From the NCBI GenBank assembly GCA_016296195.1, contig JAEDJU010000015.1:1-16827 (forward strand): a stretch of DNA of 16,827 nt. The letters run 5' to 3'. A program made the translations under genes and the position numbers. The stretch is from Candidatus Methanomethylophilaceae archaeon. GTDB taxonomy: Archaea > Thermoplasmatota > Thermoplasmata > Methanomassiliicoccales > Methanomethylophilaceae. Of this stretch, positions 6,031-13,066 are shown one piece after another. The notes under the pieces were generated by a model. It did no database searches, had not been told where the DNA came from, and saw nothing but the letters and a program-made list of their open reading frames with translations. How positions within the stretch are numbered: the stretch's first letter is position 1; every line of letters starts with the position of its first letter.

Positions 6031-7155
6031 TCACTGCTGGGCGTTCAGCTGCATGAGGATCCTGTAGGCATCCTCCACACCCTGCTGTGCCGCCTTGGTG
6101 AGCCACTCCACGGATTCCTGATAGTCCATCCTTATCTGGTTCGAAAGACCGAGTGCCCCGAGGTTGTACTGTGCCATCGGTTCACCCTGCTGCGCGGCGG
6201 ACCTGAAGTACCCCTCTGCCTTTCCGAGATCACCCGTCTCCATGGACATGTTGCCCAACATGGTCTGGGCGTATGCGAATCCCTGGTCGGCGGAGTACTC
6301 GAACCACTCCCTCGCCTTGTCCATATCCGGTTCACCCAGATAATCCCCGATATACAGTAGACCGAGGTTGTACTGTGCCTTGACATCATCCTTCATGGCA
6401 GCAGACAGGAAATACTGCTCCGCACCGGGGAAGTCCCTCCTCTCGAACAGGATCCCACCCATGCATAGACATGCATCGGTGTCCCCCTGATCGGCCGAGA
6501 GTCTGAAGTACCTCTCCGCCTCCTCCCTGTCCTGGGGTATGCCCTCTCCGGAGTCCAACATGAAGGCCAGGTCATACTGTGCCCCCATATCACCCGTCTC
6601 CGCGGCCATCCTGTAGAGTTCGGCGGCACGGACCTTGTCCGTCTCGACACCGTCACCGTTGCGGAGGATGGATGCGAGGACACACATTGAATCCACGTCA
6701 CCGGCCTCTGCCGCCTTGGAATACCATTCGGCGGAGACCTTCTTGTCCAACGGAACACCCTGTCCGATGGAGTATGCGGCTGCGATGTTCTTCATACCCC
6801 TGACACTGCCCGCCTCCGCGGCCCTCATGAACCAATCCATGGACCTGCAGGGGTCGGAGTCGGAGTACAGGACACCGAGATTGCACATGGCCACGGAGTT
6901 CCCCGCATCCGCGGCGATGAGAAGGAAACGCTCCGCCTCGGACCTGTCGGATTCTATGCCGTCTCCGGTCAGGTACATGTAACCGAGGGATGAGGCAGAA
7001 CCGGCATCACCCGAATCCACCGCCCTCTTCAGATAGGAGACCGCCTTACCGGTGTCGATGTCGACACCGTCACCTTCACGGTAGATCCTTCCGAGTTCGG
7101 CCAATGCCGAGGGATCGTTTCTTTCTGCCATGTCGATGAGGGTTGCGATGTCCAT
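6031..7155 (-). CDS. Sel1-like tetratricopeptide repeat protein
   Basis: A 374-aa protein made almost wholly of Sel1-like repeats, roughly ten units of 33-37 residues with the pattern A-x-LG-x-xY-x-x-G-x-G(V/I)-x-x-D, then A-x-x-(W/Y)(F/Y)-x-x-AA-x-x-G. Clear examples are GRIYREGDGVDIDTGKAVSYL near residue 22, GYMYLTGDGIESDRSEAERF near 58 and YSIGQGVPLDKKVSAEWYSK near 128. No signal peptide or membrane helix is visible, so it should be cytoplasmic. Such solenoids act as protein-protein scaffolds. They are common in bacteria and in host-associated microbes, and the binding partner is unknown. The start at 7155 has a TATA box at 7175-7182 and no ribosome-binding site. Confidence 0.93.
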   Translation of the reverse strand: MDIATLIDMAERNDPSALAELGRIYREGDGVDIDTGKAVSYLKRAVDSGDAGSASSLGYMYLTGDGIESDRSEAERFLLIAADAGNSVAMCNLGVLYSDSDPCRSMDWFMRAAEAGSVRGMKNIAAAYSIGQGVPLDKKVSAEWYSKAAEAGDVDSMCVLASILRNGDGVETDKVRAAELYRMAAETGDMGAQYDLAFMLDSGEGIPQDREEAERYFRLSADQGDTDACLCMGGILFERRDFPGAEQYFLSAAMKDDVKAQYNLGLLYIGDYLGEPDMDKAREWFEYSADQGFAYAQTMLGNMSMETGDLGKAEGYFRSAAQQGEPMAQYNLGALGLSNQIRMDYQESVEWLTKAAQQGVEDAYRILMQLNAQQ

Positions 7156-7174
7156 GTGGCGTAATCCGTGAACT

Positions 7175-7182
7175 GATATATC
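7175..7182 (-). promoter_or_regulatory. TATA box for Sel1-repeat gene
   Basis: GATATATC is centred about 24 bp before the ATG at 7155, consistent with a leaderless transcript. Confidence 0.5.
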
Positions 7183-7224
7183 TCTAAAACGGGAATGATA
7201 AATCCTGATTGGTCACAGAAAAAC

Positions 7225-7240
7225 AAACAATACGTTGTTT
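7225..7240. repeat. AT-rich inverted repeat
   Basis: AAACAA and TTGTTT flank TACG as perfect 6-bp arms. It lies about 45 bp upstream of the Sel1 TATA box and directly before the tandem repeat at 7242, so it could be an operator. There is no direct proof. Confidence 0.35.
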
Positions 7241-7241
7241 A

Positions 7242-7295
7242 TAGATTTTCCAATGTGGCAGTTGTAGATTTTCCAATGTGGCAGTTGTAGATTTT
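7242..7295. repeat. 23-bp tandem repeat, about 2.3 copies
   Basis: Two identical adjacent 23-bp units (7242-7264 and 7265-7287), each beginning TAGATTTTCC and ending GGCAGTTG, are followed by a partial third unit TAGATTTT at 7288. There is no spacer between units, so this is not a CRISPR array. The segment is clearly more AT-rich than the flanking genes. No coding role is apparent. Confidence 0.85.
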
Positions 7296-7459
7296 TTAGT
7301 ACCACACTTGCAGATGATGATGAACCCTCAGGCCAAGAGTGAACAGATCGATTGGACTGATGCGTGATCCATTTGGATCCATCGACTCGAAGTTCATCCG
7401 GTAATCGGAGTTCGGCCATCACAAAAAAGATATTGGAAGGTGAAGATGATCGCTACATC

Positions 7460-7660
7460 ATGTTGGGGTCGTTATCAAAGATAGATATCAAATCCAGGTG
7501 CGCCGTTTGCGTGGTCCTTTCTCTGATCGGCATATGGACGATCAACCTGTTGGATTTCCCCGTGGGTGCAATCGGCCTCATCCCATCCATTATCGGCCTG
7601 GTGTTCGCCATATCCGTAATCTCCGAGATAGCATCGAAAAGCGAAAAAGAGCAGAAGTGA
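7460..7660 (+). CDS. small membrane protein, two predicted helices
   Basis: A 66-aa product starting MLGSLSKIDIKSRC with two hydrophobic stretches: AVCVVLSLIGIWTINLL (about 15-31) and VGAIGLIPSIIGLVFAISVI (about 35-54). A charged Lys/Glu tail (SKSEKEQK) follows. The short polar link between them suggests a helical hairpin. The start is uncertain: a GTG at 7364 is in frame and would add 32 polar residues, while the ATG at 7460 has a GGTGAAG-like sequence about 14 nt upstream. No family is recognised. It sits alone in an accessory stretch between the Sel1 gene and a nuclease remnant. Confidence 0.5.
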   Translation: MLGSLSKIDIKSRCAVCVVLSLIGIWTINLLDFPVGAIGLIPSIIGLVFAISVISEIASKSEKEQK

Positions 7661-7786
7661 CCTTCATGACCTTCCGATGGTGTATGTCGGACTCCTGCGA
7701 CTGCCCTCCATGACCACATCCCCTGATTCCCTGAGATGGGCGGTTCCTACTTTGATGGATAGGAGGAGTACAGATACAAGACCTGA

Positions 7787-8068
7787 TTGCATGATCTGTT
7801 CGCCCTTCATGGATACACCTCGATCACGGAAAGGGAATGCGGAGAGGGAAGGGTCGACCTTCTGATAGAGAGACAGAAGAACAAACCTGCCATCATCTTC
7901 GAGTTCAAGGTTGAGAAACCCGATTCGAAAGGGAACCTGGATGAGTACGTGGAAGAGGGCCTGAAACAGATCCGTGACAACAGGTACACGGATGCACCGG
8001 GGATGGATGATGCCATCGCCCTGTCGGTGGCATTCAGGAAGAAGAGCTGTTCCGTGAGGTTCCTTTGA
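7787..8068 (+). pseudogene. PD-(D/E)XK nuclease domain remnant (DUF1703/AAA-ATPase-like C-terminus)
   Basis: The frame reads LHDLFALHGYTSITER, then GEGRVDLLIERQKNKPAIIFEFKVEKP, and ends in AFRKKSCSVRFL. This matches the C-terminal nuclease domain of predicted AAA-ATPase/DUF1703 proteins: the catalytic set D (GRVDLL), E-x-K (FEFKV), a later QI repeat-like helix and a terminal F-x-x-K-x-C strand. Full family members are about 500-600 aa with an N-terminal ATPase, which is absent here. The frame is closed by a TGA immediately upstream of the TTG at 7787, and an adjacent frame carries VQIQDLIA just before, suggesting a frameshift. Most likely it is a decayed fragment of a mobile-type gene. Confidence 0.65.
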
Positions 8069-8097
8069 ACCGATATCACACGGAACATGGTTGAGAT

Positions 8098-8114
8098 GGG
8101 GGTTCAGAACCCCC
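8098..8114. terminator. hairpin between convergent genes
   Basis: GGGGGTTC and GAACCCCC form perfect 8-bp arms around a single A. It lies between the end of the nuclease remnant (8068, plus) and the end of the M18 peptidase gene (8123, minus), so it may stop transcripts from either side. There is no strong T tract. Confidence 0.5.
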
Positions 8115-8122
8115 TGTTTGAT

Positions 8123-9538
8123 TCAGAAGTCCTTGGGCTTGCTGCTGTTGTACACCGCCAGGACGGCCTTGTACATCATGTAGATGTCCGCCTTGGAGGT
8201 GACCTCGATGGGTGCGTGCATGGAGAGCACAGGGACACCGAAGTCCACTGTGTCGATGTTGTGCACGGAGATCTCCGAGGCGATGGTTCCTCCTCCGCCC
8301 TGGTCGATCTTTCCAAGCTCACCGGTCTGCCACACGATGTCCGCATCCCTGAAGATGCCCATTATGTAGGCCATCATCTCGGCGGATGCATCGTTGGTGC
8401 TGTACTTACCCCTGGATCCATCGTACTTGGTGAGGATGGGTCCGCGGTTCAGATAGGTGGTGTTGTTCCTCTCGAAGACCTCTCCGAACGCGGGATCGAA
8501 TGCAGCACCCACATCGCAGGAGAGACAGATGGAGTTGCGGAGCACATGCCTGACCTCGCATCCCTCGTCCTGGGCCAGGTCCTCGATGAAGTCCCTGAAG
8601 AAGAACGACCTCATTCCGGTGACTCCGTCGGATCCGGTCTCCTCCTTGTCGGCGAAGATCGTGACGGTTCCGTACTCGGGCTCCACGGTGTCCAACTCCG
8701 CCATGAACTCGGCATATGCGCAGGAGCTGTCGTCCTGTCCGTAGGCTGCGATCATAGACCTGTCCAGACCCATGTCCCTGGGCTTGAAGGCGGGGACAGC
8801 ACAGAGCTCGGCGGACTCGAAGTCTCCCTCCCTGATACCGTACTTCTCGAACAGGATGTTCATGACGGCGAGCTTGACCTTGCTCTTCACCTTCTCATCA
8901 TCGAAGGGCCAGGATCCTATGAGGATGTTCAGCTGCTCACCCTCGATGACCTCGGATGCGGTCTTCCTCATCTGGTTCTGAGCGAGGTGGATGAGCAGAT
9001 CGGTGATCATGAGGGCGGGCTCGTCCTCCCCCTCTCCGATCCTGACGGTCACGGACTCCCCGTTGGCGAGCTTGACCACACCGCGGATGGACAGTGGGAT
9101 CGTTGTCCACTGGTACTTCTTGATACCTCCGTAGTAGTGGGTCTTGAAGTAGGCCATGTCCGCATCCTCGAAGATGGGGTGGGGCTTGAAGTCCAGCCTG
9201 GGACTGTCGATGTGCGCGACGGAAACACGGAGTCCATCGGCAACGGGCCTCTTTCCCTTTGTGCACATGAGGATGGTCTTGTTGCGGTTGACCTTGTAGA
9301 ACTTGTCACCGGGACTGTACTTGGTGCCGCGGACGTACTCGGTGTATCCCCTCTCCTTCAGGATGGGGATCACGTACTCCACGACCTCGCGCTCGGTCTT
9401 GTTGTTCAGGAAACCCTTGTATCCCTCACAGAACTCGGAAGCCTCGGAAAGGATGGAATTGTGGGTCTCTCCAAGGGTCTTGGGGTCGGTGAGTATGTCC
9501 TCTGCCAGGAGCTGACCTTTGGTCTTCTCGTCTGTCAT
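8123..9538 (-). CDS. M18-family aminopeptidase (aspartyl aminopeptidase type)
   Basis: A 471-aa cytosolic zinc metallopeptidase of family M18, which removes N-terminal residues (often acidic ones) from peptides and forms large tetrahedral dodecamers. Visible metal and catalytic residues are His109 and Asp111 in VAHIDSPRLDFK, the Glu299-Glu300 pair in ADKEETGSDG, Asp342 in SCDVGAAFDP and His441 in SMHAPIEVTSKAD, all in the expected order for a complete enzyme. Full length agrees with the family. The ATG at 9538 starts MTDEKTKGQLLAEDIL; no Shine-Dalgarno is present and the promoter is not obvious. It is a single gene, divergent from the small gene at 9666. Confidence 0.93.
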   Translation of the reverse strand: MTDEKTKGQLLAEDILTDPKTLGETHNSILSEASEFCEGYKGFLNNKTEREVVEYVIPILKERGYTEYVRGTKYSPGDKFYKVNRNKTILMCTKGKRPVADGLRVSVAHIDSPRLDFKPHPIFEDADMAYFKTHYYGGIKKYQWTTIPLSIRGVVKLANGESVTVRIGEGEDEPALMITDLLIHLAQNQMRKTASEVIEGEQLNILIGSWPFDDEKVKSKVKLAVMNILFEKYGIREGDFESAELCAVPAFKPRDMGLDRSMIAAYGQDDSSCAYAEFMAELDTVEPEYGTVTIFADKEETGSDGVTGMRSFFFRDFIEDLAQDEGCEVRHVLRNSICLSCDVGAAFDPAFGEVFERNNTTYLNRGPILTKYDGSRGKYSTNDASAEMMAYIMGIFRDADIVWQTGELGKIDQGGGGTIASEISVHNIDTVDFGVPVLSMHAPIEVTSKADIYMMYKAVLAVYNSSKPKDF

Positions 9539-9637
9539 GCCCGATTAGTTGTATGCGTTGTACTTCAACATTGTCATCATAATGACGGGACAGAGACGGT
9601 GATATCCATCCATGGACAAGACCTGTGGATTGACACA

Positions 9638-9645
9638 TTTTAAAG
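9638..9645 (+). promoter_or_regulatory. TATA box for the gene at 9666
   Basis: TTTTAAAG lies 25 bp before the ATG at 9666. It selects that codon over the in-frame ATG at 9612, which lies upstream of the promoter. Confidence 0.6.
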
Positions 9646-9665
9646 ATACGAGTACATGGTTCGGC

Positions 9666-10004
9666 ATGGTCTCCAAGGTAAGGGCGAACATGCGTACATG
9701 CAGCAAGACGACCCTGGTGAAAGCGGAACTCAGGGATGACGGCACCATCGGGATACACATCGCCACGGACTGCGACAATGTAAGACAATATGCAAAACTG
9801 CTCGGAGATACCGTGACCATCGAGGACTGCACGGATTACAGGAACTCCAGGATCTTCGCCGATGACATCAGGATGGTCCTGTCCCTCCCGTGTCTCGTAC
9901 CGAGTGCGGTCATTAACGCGGCATCGATGGAAGCTGGACTCCTCACCACATCATGTGCGAAGAGGGCGGGAAGCAACGACAACGAGTTCGTCCTCGACGG
10001 ATGA
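9666..10004 (+). CDS. small cysteine-containing protein, DUF6951-like (112 aa)
   Basis: A soluble 112-aa protein of unknown function. It begins MVSKVRANMRTCSKTTLVKA and carries a strand-turn-strand, then IATDCDNVRQYAKLLG, a further Cys (IEDCTDY) and the hallmark LPCLVPSAVINAASMEAGLL near the C-terminus. The spaced cysteines and the C-x-VP-x-A-(V/I) motif resemble, from memory, a family of small proteins common in anaerobes (DUF6951); this assignment is tentative. The decayed gene at 3304 is a paralogue with the same C-terminal motif. The start is fixed by the TATA box at 9638. It stands alone between divergent M18 and convergent Imm-5-like genes. Confidence 0.75.
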   Translation: MVSKVRANMRTCSKTTLVKAELRDDGTIGIHIATDCDNVRQYAKLLGDTVTIEDCTDYRNSRIFADDIRMVLSLPCLVPSAVINAASMEAGLLTTSCAKRAGSNDNEFVLDG

Positions 10005-10013
10005 TCATGAGAA

Positions 10014-10460
10014 TCAGATGAAGTCGAAGTAACCCAACTGCCACGCACGCTCCTCGGATACGGCCTCCATATCGCCCGGACACAGGATGTTCACCACCCT
10101 GACGGCGTAGTCCGAGGCCACCATGGCATGGTCCCTCATATGACAGACGGAAAGTGCCTGACCGATGGTCCTGATGACAGCCTGTTCGACACCTTCCGAA
10201 TCACGTGCCAACGCGTGGACGGCGAAACCCCTCCTGCGGATCTCACCGACATCCATGGAACCGTCGATGAAACCGTCCACGACCTCCGAACATAATGATA
10301 TGGCCTCACCCACGGAGTCCGAATCCTCGATGGATGATGCGACATGCTCCGCCAGTCCCATCGCCCACAACGCGAGTACCTTGTTCCCGGATAACGATAC
10401 CTTGGCCTCCAGACGGGAACGCAGTTCAGGGTCATCATCTATCCTTATCTTCGGCTCCAT
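10014..10460 (-). CDS. Imm-5-like putative immunity protein
   Basis: A 148-aa, largely helical protein. The segment AVIRTIGQALSVCHMRDHAM followed by VASDYAVRVVNIL resembles the conserved GQAxxxxHxxxHAxxAAxYA motif of the Imm-5-like domain. That name comes from comparative genomics of polymorphic toxin immunity proteins, and no toxin is nearby, so the activity is not established. The start at 10460 lies inside the gamma-glutamylcyclotransferase-like gene (26-nt overlap), with GGAGGT four bases before the ATG, so translation is coupled. The C-terminus (ERAWQLGYFDFI) is aromatic, as is common in that family. It converges on the gene at 9666 with nine bases between them. Confidence 0.65.
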   Translation of the reverse strand: MEPKIRIDDDPELRSRLEAKVSLSGNKVLALWAMGLAEHVASSIEDSDSVGEAISLCSEVVDGFIDGSMDVGEIRRRGFAVHALARDSEGVEQAVIRTIGQALSVCHMRDHAMVASDYAVRVVNILCPGDMEAVSEERAWQLGYFDFI

Positions 10461-10851
10461 GGAACCTCCCGAACATGGATTCTACATCACGGATGATGTC
10501 GTTCAGGGGTATCGAGGCGATGCAGGAATCGGGAACGACCTCGTAATGCTCCGGGGGCTCCGGCATGATGTAGCAGTGTGCCTCCACCGATTCACCGTCC
10601 ACGGTGACGGTCACGGGCACCAGTTCGTAGACCGGGACCTCCTCCCAGACGTCCATCCTGGAGATATCACCGTCTCCGGCTTCGAACACCACACCTCTGA
10701 CCGAACCTTCTCCCGGGACCAGGGTGAGATAGTCCCAACCGCAGACCTTCACATATCCTTCCAGGACGGCATCCGATGTATCGACGTGATGTCCGAGGAT
10801 CCTGTCGCGTATTATCGGTTCCACGAGGGTACCGTAGACGAAAACCAACAT
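10435..10851 (-). CDS. gamma-glutamylcyclotransferase-like (AIG2/GGCT) protein
   Basis: A 138-aa protein with the GGCT fold signature at the N-terminus, VFVYGTLVEP, where the Y-G-T-L loop binds the gamma-glutamyl moiety. The rest fits the barrel: GYVKVCGWDYLTLVPGEG, VRGVVFEAG, ISRMDVWEEVPVYELVPV. A GxVY/F strand and the WE(E) segment supply the usual acidic residue. It should act as a cyclotransferase or amine-releasing enzyme on gamma-glutamyl compounds; the substrate is unknown. The ATG at 10851 is used rather than an upstream in-frame start because the fold begins right there. It lies 38 bp after the MTAP gene, with a hairpin in the gap, and overlaps the Imm-5-like gene downstream. Confidence 0.83.
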   Translation of the reverse strand: MLVFVYGTLVEPIIRDRILGHHVDTSDAVLEGYVKVCGWDYLTLVPGEGSVRGVVFEAGDGDISRMDVWEEVPVYELVPVTVTVDGESVEAHCYIMPEPPEHYEVVPDSCIASIPLNDIIRDVESMFGRFHGAEDKDR

Positions 10852-10865
10852 GTTGACGGAAAAGT

Positions 10866-10879
10866 GGGGGAGATCCCCC
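10866..10879 (-). terminator. GC-rich hairpin after the MTAP gene
   Basis: GGGGGA and TCCCCC form a perfect 6-bp stem with a 2-nt centre, extended outward by A4 and T4 with a 2-nt bulge. On the minus strand it is 10 nt past the MTAP stop and is followed by ACTTTTCC. It may terminate MTAP transcripts or modulate expression of the downstream cyclotransferase-like gene. Confidence 0.5.
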
Positions 10880-10888
10880 TTTTGATGA

Positions 10889-11671
10889 TCAGAGTGCACC
10901 GCAGCCCTTGGCCGCCTCGATGCATTCTACGCAACCCTCATCCTCGATGGCGGGAAGTCCGTCCTCAAGGAGTCTGAGAACATTGTTCAGGCATCTGGCC
11001 ATGGTCTCCTTCACCATGTCGATGTCCACAGCATCATCCTCCTTCCAGACATCATAGTCAGTGACGGTGGCGAGACTGCAGTAGCACATACCGAGTTCCC
11101 TTGCAAGCTGGCACTCGGGGACCACAGTCATTCCAATGATGTCAGCGAAGTTCCTGAACATGTGGCTCTCGGCCCTGGTGGAGAACCTGGGACCCTCGAT
11201 GCACAGATACCTTCCACCCATGTGGTATTTGAGTCCGAGCTTCTTGGCGGACTCCTCGAACACGGAGTTCAGATAGGGGCAGAACGGATCGGGGATGGAG
11301 ATGTGGACGATCTTGTCATCGAAGTAGGTGTAGTCCCTCCTCTTGGTGAAATCGATGAACTGGTCTGCGATCACCAGATCTCCGGGGACGAACTCCTCCT
11401 GGAGGGATCCCACAGCACAGGCGGATATGACATACTTGCATCCCAGCTCCTTCAGGGCCCACATGTTTGCCCTGTAGGGGACGGATGAGGGAGGGTAGGG
11501 GATTGTCGTACCGTGGCGGTGGAGGAATGCGACCTCCACTCCAGCGATCTTACCGATGAGGATCTTGTCGGAGGGTTTACCGTAGGGTGTGTCGGGATAG
11601 ACCTCCTCGATGAGCTCGAAGGTGTCCGGGTTGTAGATACCGGTTCCACCGACTACTGCGATCTTAGGCAT
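10889..11671 (-). CDS. mtnP: S-methyl-5'-thioadenosine (or thioinosine) phosphorylase
   Basis: A 260-aa member of the purine nucleoside phosphorylase family that phosphorolyses methylthioadenosine to a purine base and methylthioribose-1-phosphate. Landmarks are IAVVGGTGIYN at the start, HRHGTTIPYPPSSVPYRAN (phosphate and ribose site), SACAVGSLQEEFVPGDLVIA, the base-site MGGRYLCIEGPRFSTRAE and ATVTDYDVWKEDD. The Asp pair TDYD favours adenine over oxopurines by analogy with human MTAP, but methanogen homologues can prefer methylthioinosine, so the base is open. The tail contains four Cys at its end (GCVECIEAAKGCGAL), a possible redox or metal tail. It is leaderless, with a TATA box 27 bp upstream. 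Confidence 0.9.
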   Translation of the reverse strand: MPKIAVVGGTGIYNPDTFELIEEVYPDTPYGKPSDKILIGKIAGVEVAFLHRHGTTIPYPPSSVPYRANMWALKELGCKYVISACAVGSLQEEFVPGDLVIADQFIDFTKRRDYTYFDDKIVHISIPDPFCPYLNSVFEESAKKLGLKYHMGGRYLCIEGPRFSTRAESHMFRNFADIIGMTVVPECQLARELGMCYCSLATVTDYDVWKEDDAVDIDMVKETMARCLNNVLRLLEDGLPAIEDEGCVECIEAAKGCGAL

Positions 11672-11694
11672 GGAACATCGTATACACAGGACCG

Positions 11695-11701
11695 ATTAAA
11701 A
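11695..11701 (-). promoter_or_regulatory. TATA box for the MTAP gene
   Basis: TTTTAAT on the minus strand lies about 27 bp before the ATG at 11671, which has no ribosome-binding site. Confidence 0.55.
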
Positions 11702-11713
11702 CCCTTCATCGGG

Positions 11714-11744
11714 CTCTGAGAACATATCCATAGTTTTCCCAGAG
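11714..11744. promoter_or_regulatory. imperfect inverted repeat between divergent promoters
   Basis: CTCTGAGAAC (11714-11723) and GTTTTCCCAGAG (11733-11744) are imperfect inverted copies separated by nine bases. They lie between the MTAP and SstT TATA boxes, a position suited to a regulator of either gene. This is inferred from symmetry only. Confidence 0.35.
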
Positions 11745-11774
11745 GAATGTAGGCATCGTTTCTTACAGAAAACA

Positions 11775-11783
11775 CTATACATT
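11775..11783 (+). promoter_or_regulatory. TATA-like box for sstT
   Basis: CTATACATT lies about 25 bp before the ATG at 11803. No Shine-Dalgarno is seen, so a leaderless start is likely. Confidence 0.5.
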
Positions 11784-11802
11784 CACACAAACTGATGAAC
11801 CC

Positions 11803-13035
11803 ATGAAAGGTCTCTATGAGAAATGGTGTTCCATCAACCTCATCCTTCGCATCGTTGTCGGACTGGTGATAGGAACCGCTCTGGCCCTCATCATACCCAA
11901 CATCCTGTTCATCGAGATCATAGGTGAGCTGTTCGTTGGTGCGTTGAAGGCCATCGCACCGATACTCGTCATGGTGCTGGTCATATCATCGCTGGCCAGT
12001 TCCAAAGGGAATGTGGGTAACAGGATGAGGACCGTCGTGATCCTGTATCTGGGAACGACTCTCCTCGCGGCCGCGGTGTCCGTGGTCATGAGCTATCTTT
12101 TCCCGGTCCACATCACCCTGTCAATCGATCCCGCGGATTACGCGAGCGCCACTTTGGAGGAGGTGCTCCTGAACCTCGTCATCGGCATAGTATCCAATCC
12201 GGTATCGGCGATCATCAATGCGAACTACCTGTCGATCCTGTTCTGGTCGGTGCTGTTCGGATTCACCATCCGCAAGATCGGAAGCCCCACCGTCACCAAC
12301 GTCATGTCGGAACTCTCCGAGATAGTGTCGAACATCGTCAGGGTTATCATCCAGTTCGCACCGATCGGACTGTTCGGTATCATCTACACGACGGTGTCCG
12401 CATTTGGATTGTCGATATTCGAGGAGTATGCGTCATTGATCTGCCTGTTGGTCGCATGCATGCTCATCGTGATGTTCGTGGTCAGCCCCCTCGTATCCGG
12501 GATCCTCATGCGCAGGAACCCGTTCCCGTTGCTGTTCGCATGCCTCCGCGGAAGTGCGGTCACCGCATTCTTCACCAGGAGCTCCGCAGCCAACATCCCC
12601 ATGAACATGACCCTCTGCGAGAAACTGGGTCTTGACAGGGACTTCTACTCGGTGTCGATCCCGCTGGGTTCGGCGATCAACATGAACGGTGCAGCCGTCA
12701 CGATCACGGTGATGACCCTGGTGGGTGCATTCTCGATCGGACTCGATGTTCCCATTGTCATCGCATTCGCACTGTGCTTCCTCGCAACTCTTGCAGCCTG
12801 CGGCGCATCCGGTGTTAGCGGCGGATCTTTGCTTCTGATCCCCATGGCCTGTTCCCTGCTCGGAATAAGCGATGACATCGCGATGCAGCTTGTCGCCATC
12901 GGATTCATCATCGGAGTGATCCAGGATTCACTGGAAACGGCGATCAACTCCTCCAACGATGTCCTGTATTCAGCAACCGCCGAGGTCGTGGATGCAAGGA
13001 AGAGAGGGGAGACACTGGAACTCAACACCGACTGA
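11803..13035 (+). CDS. sstT: serine/threonine:Na+ symporter SstT (DAACS family)
   Basis: A 410-aa transporter of the dicarboxylate/amino acid:cation symporter family, closest in appearance to SstT, which imports serine and threonine with Na+. The hairpin-1 serine-rich motif is TAFFTRSSAANIPMNM (about 257-272), followed by GLDRDFYSVSIPLGSAINMNGAA, the TM7 NMxG Na+ site. Hairpin 2 and TM8 read ASGVSGGSLLLIPMACSLLG, then DIAMQLVAIGFIIGVIQDSL and the terminal TAINSSNDVLYSA. Length and motif order match a complete protein. It stands alone, divergent from MTAP and followed by three inverted repeats. SstT is mainly known from bacteria, so acquisition from gut or other anaerobic bacteria is plausible, though composition does not stand out. 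Imported serine or threonine would feed protein synthesis or one-carbon metabolism. Confidence 0.92.
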   Translation: MKGLYEKWCSINLILRIVVGLVIGTALALIIPNILFIEIIGELFVGALKAIAPILVMVLVISSLASSKGNVGNRMRTVVILYLGTTLLAAAVSVVMSYLFPVHITLSIDPADYASATLEEVLLNLVIGIVSNPVSAIINANYLSILFWSVLFGFTIRKIGSPTVTNVMSELSEIVSNIVRVIIQFAPIGLFGIIYTTVSAFGLSIFEEYASLICLLVACMLIVMFVVSPLVSGILMRRNPFPLLFACLRGSAVTAFFTRSSAANIPMNMTLCEKLGLDRDFYSVSIPLGSAINMNGAAVTITVMTLVGAFSIGLDVPIVIAFALCFLATLAACGASGVSGGSLLLIPMACSLLGISDDIAMQLVAIGFIIGVIQDSLETAINSSNDVLYSATAEVVDARKRGETLELNTD

Positions 13036-13042
13036 ACCTAAA

Positions 13043-13062
13043 AGGGGAGGGTGACCTCCCCT
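13043..13062 (+). terminator. hairpin after sstT
   Basis: AGGGGAGG and CCTCCCCT make a perfect 8-bp stem with a GTGA loop, eight bases after the sstT stop. No T tract follows, so it may protect the mRNA 3' end rather than terminate by itself. Confidence 0.5.
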
Positions 13063-13066
13063 CCAA

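Noticed and set aside
7242..7295. possible CRISPR array
   Set aside because: The units are directly adjacent with no spacers, there are only about two copies, and no cas gene is present.
7213..7422. minus-strand frame across the tandem repeat
   Set aside because: The coding potential comes only from the repeated 23-bp unit; there is no start signal and no protein-like composition.
8087..9643. 518-codon open frame on the plus strand
   Set aside because: It lies antisense to the M18 aminopeptidase, whose metal-binding motifs are complete. The antisense translation is a Val/Gly/Asp-rich product typical of a shadow frame.
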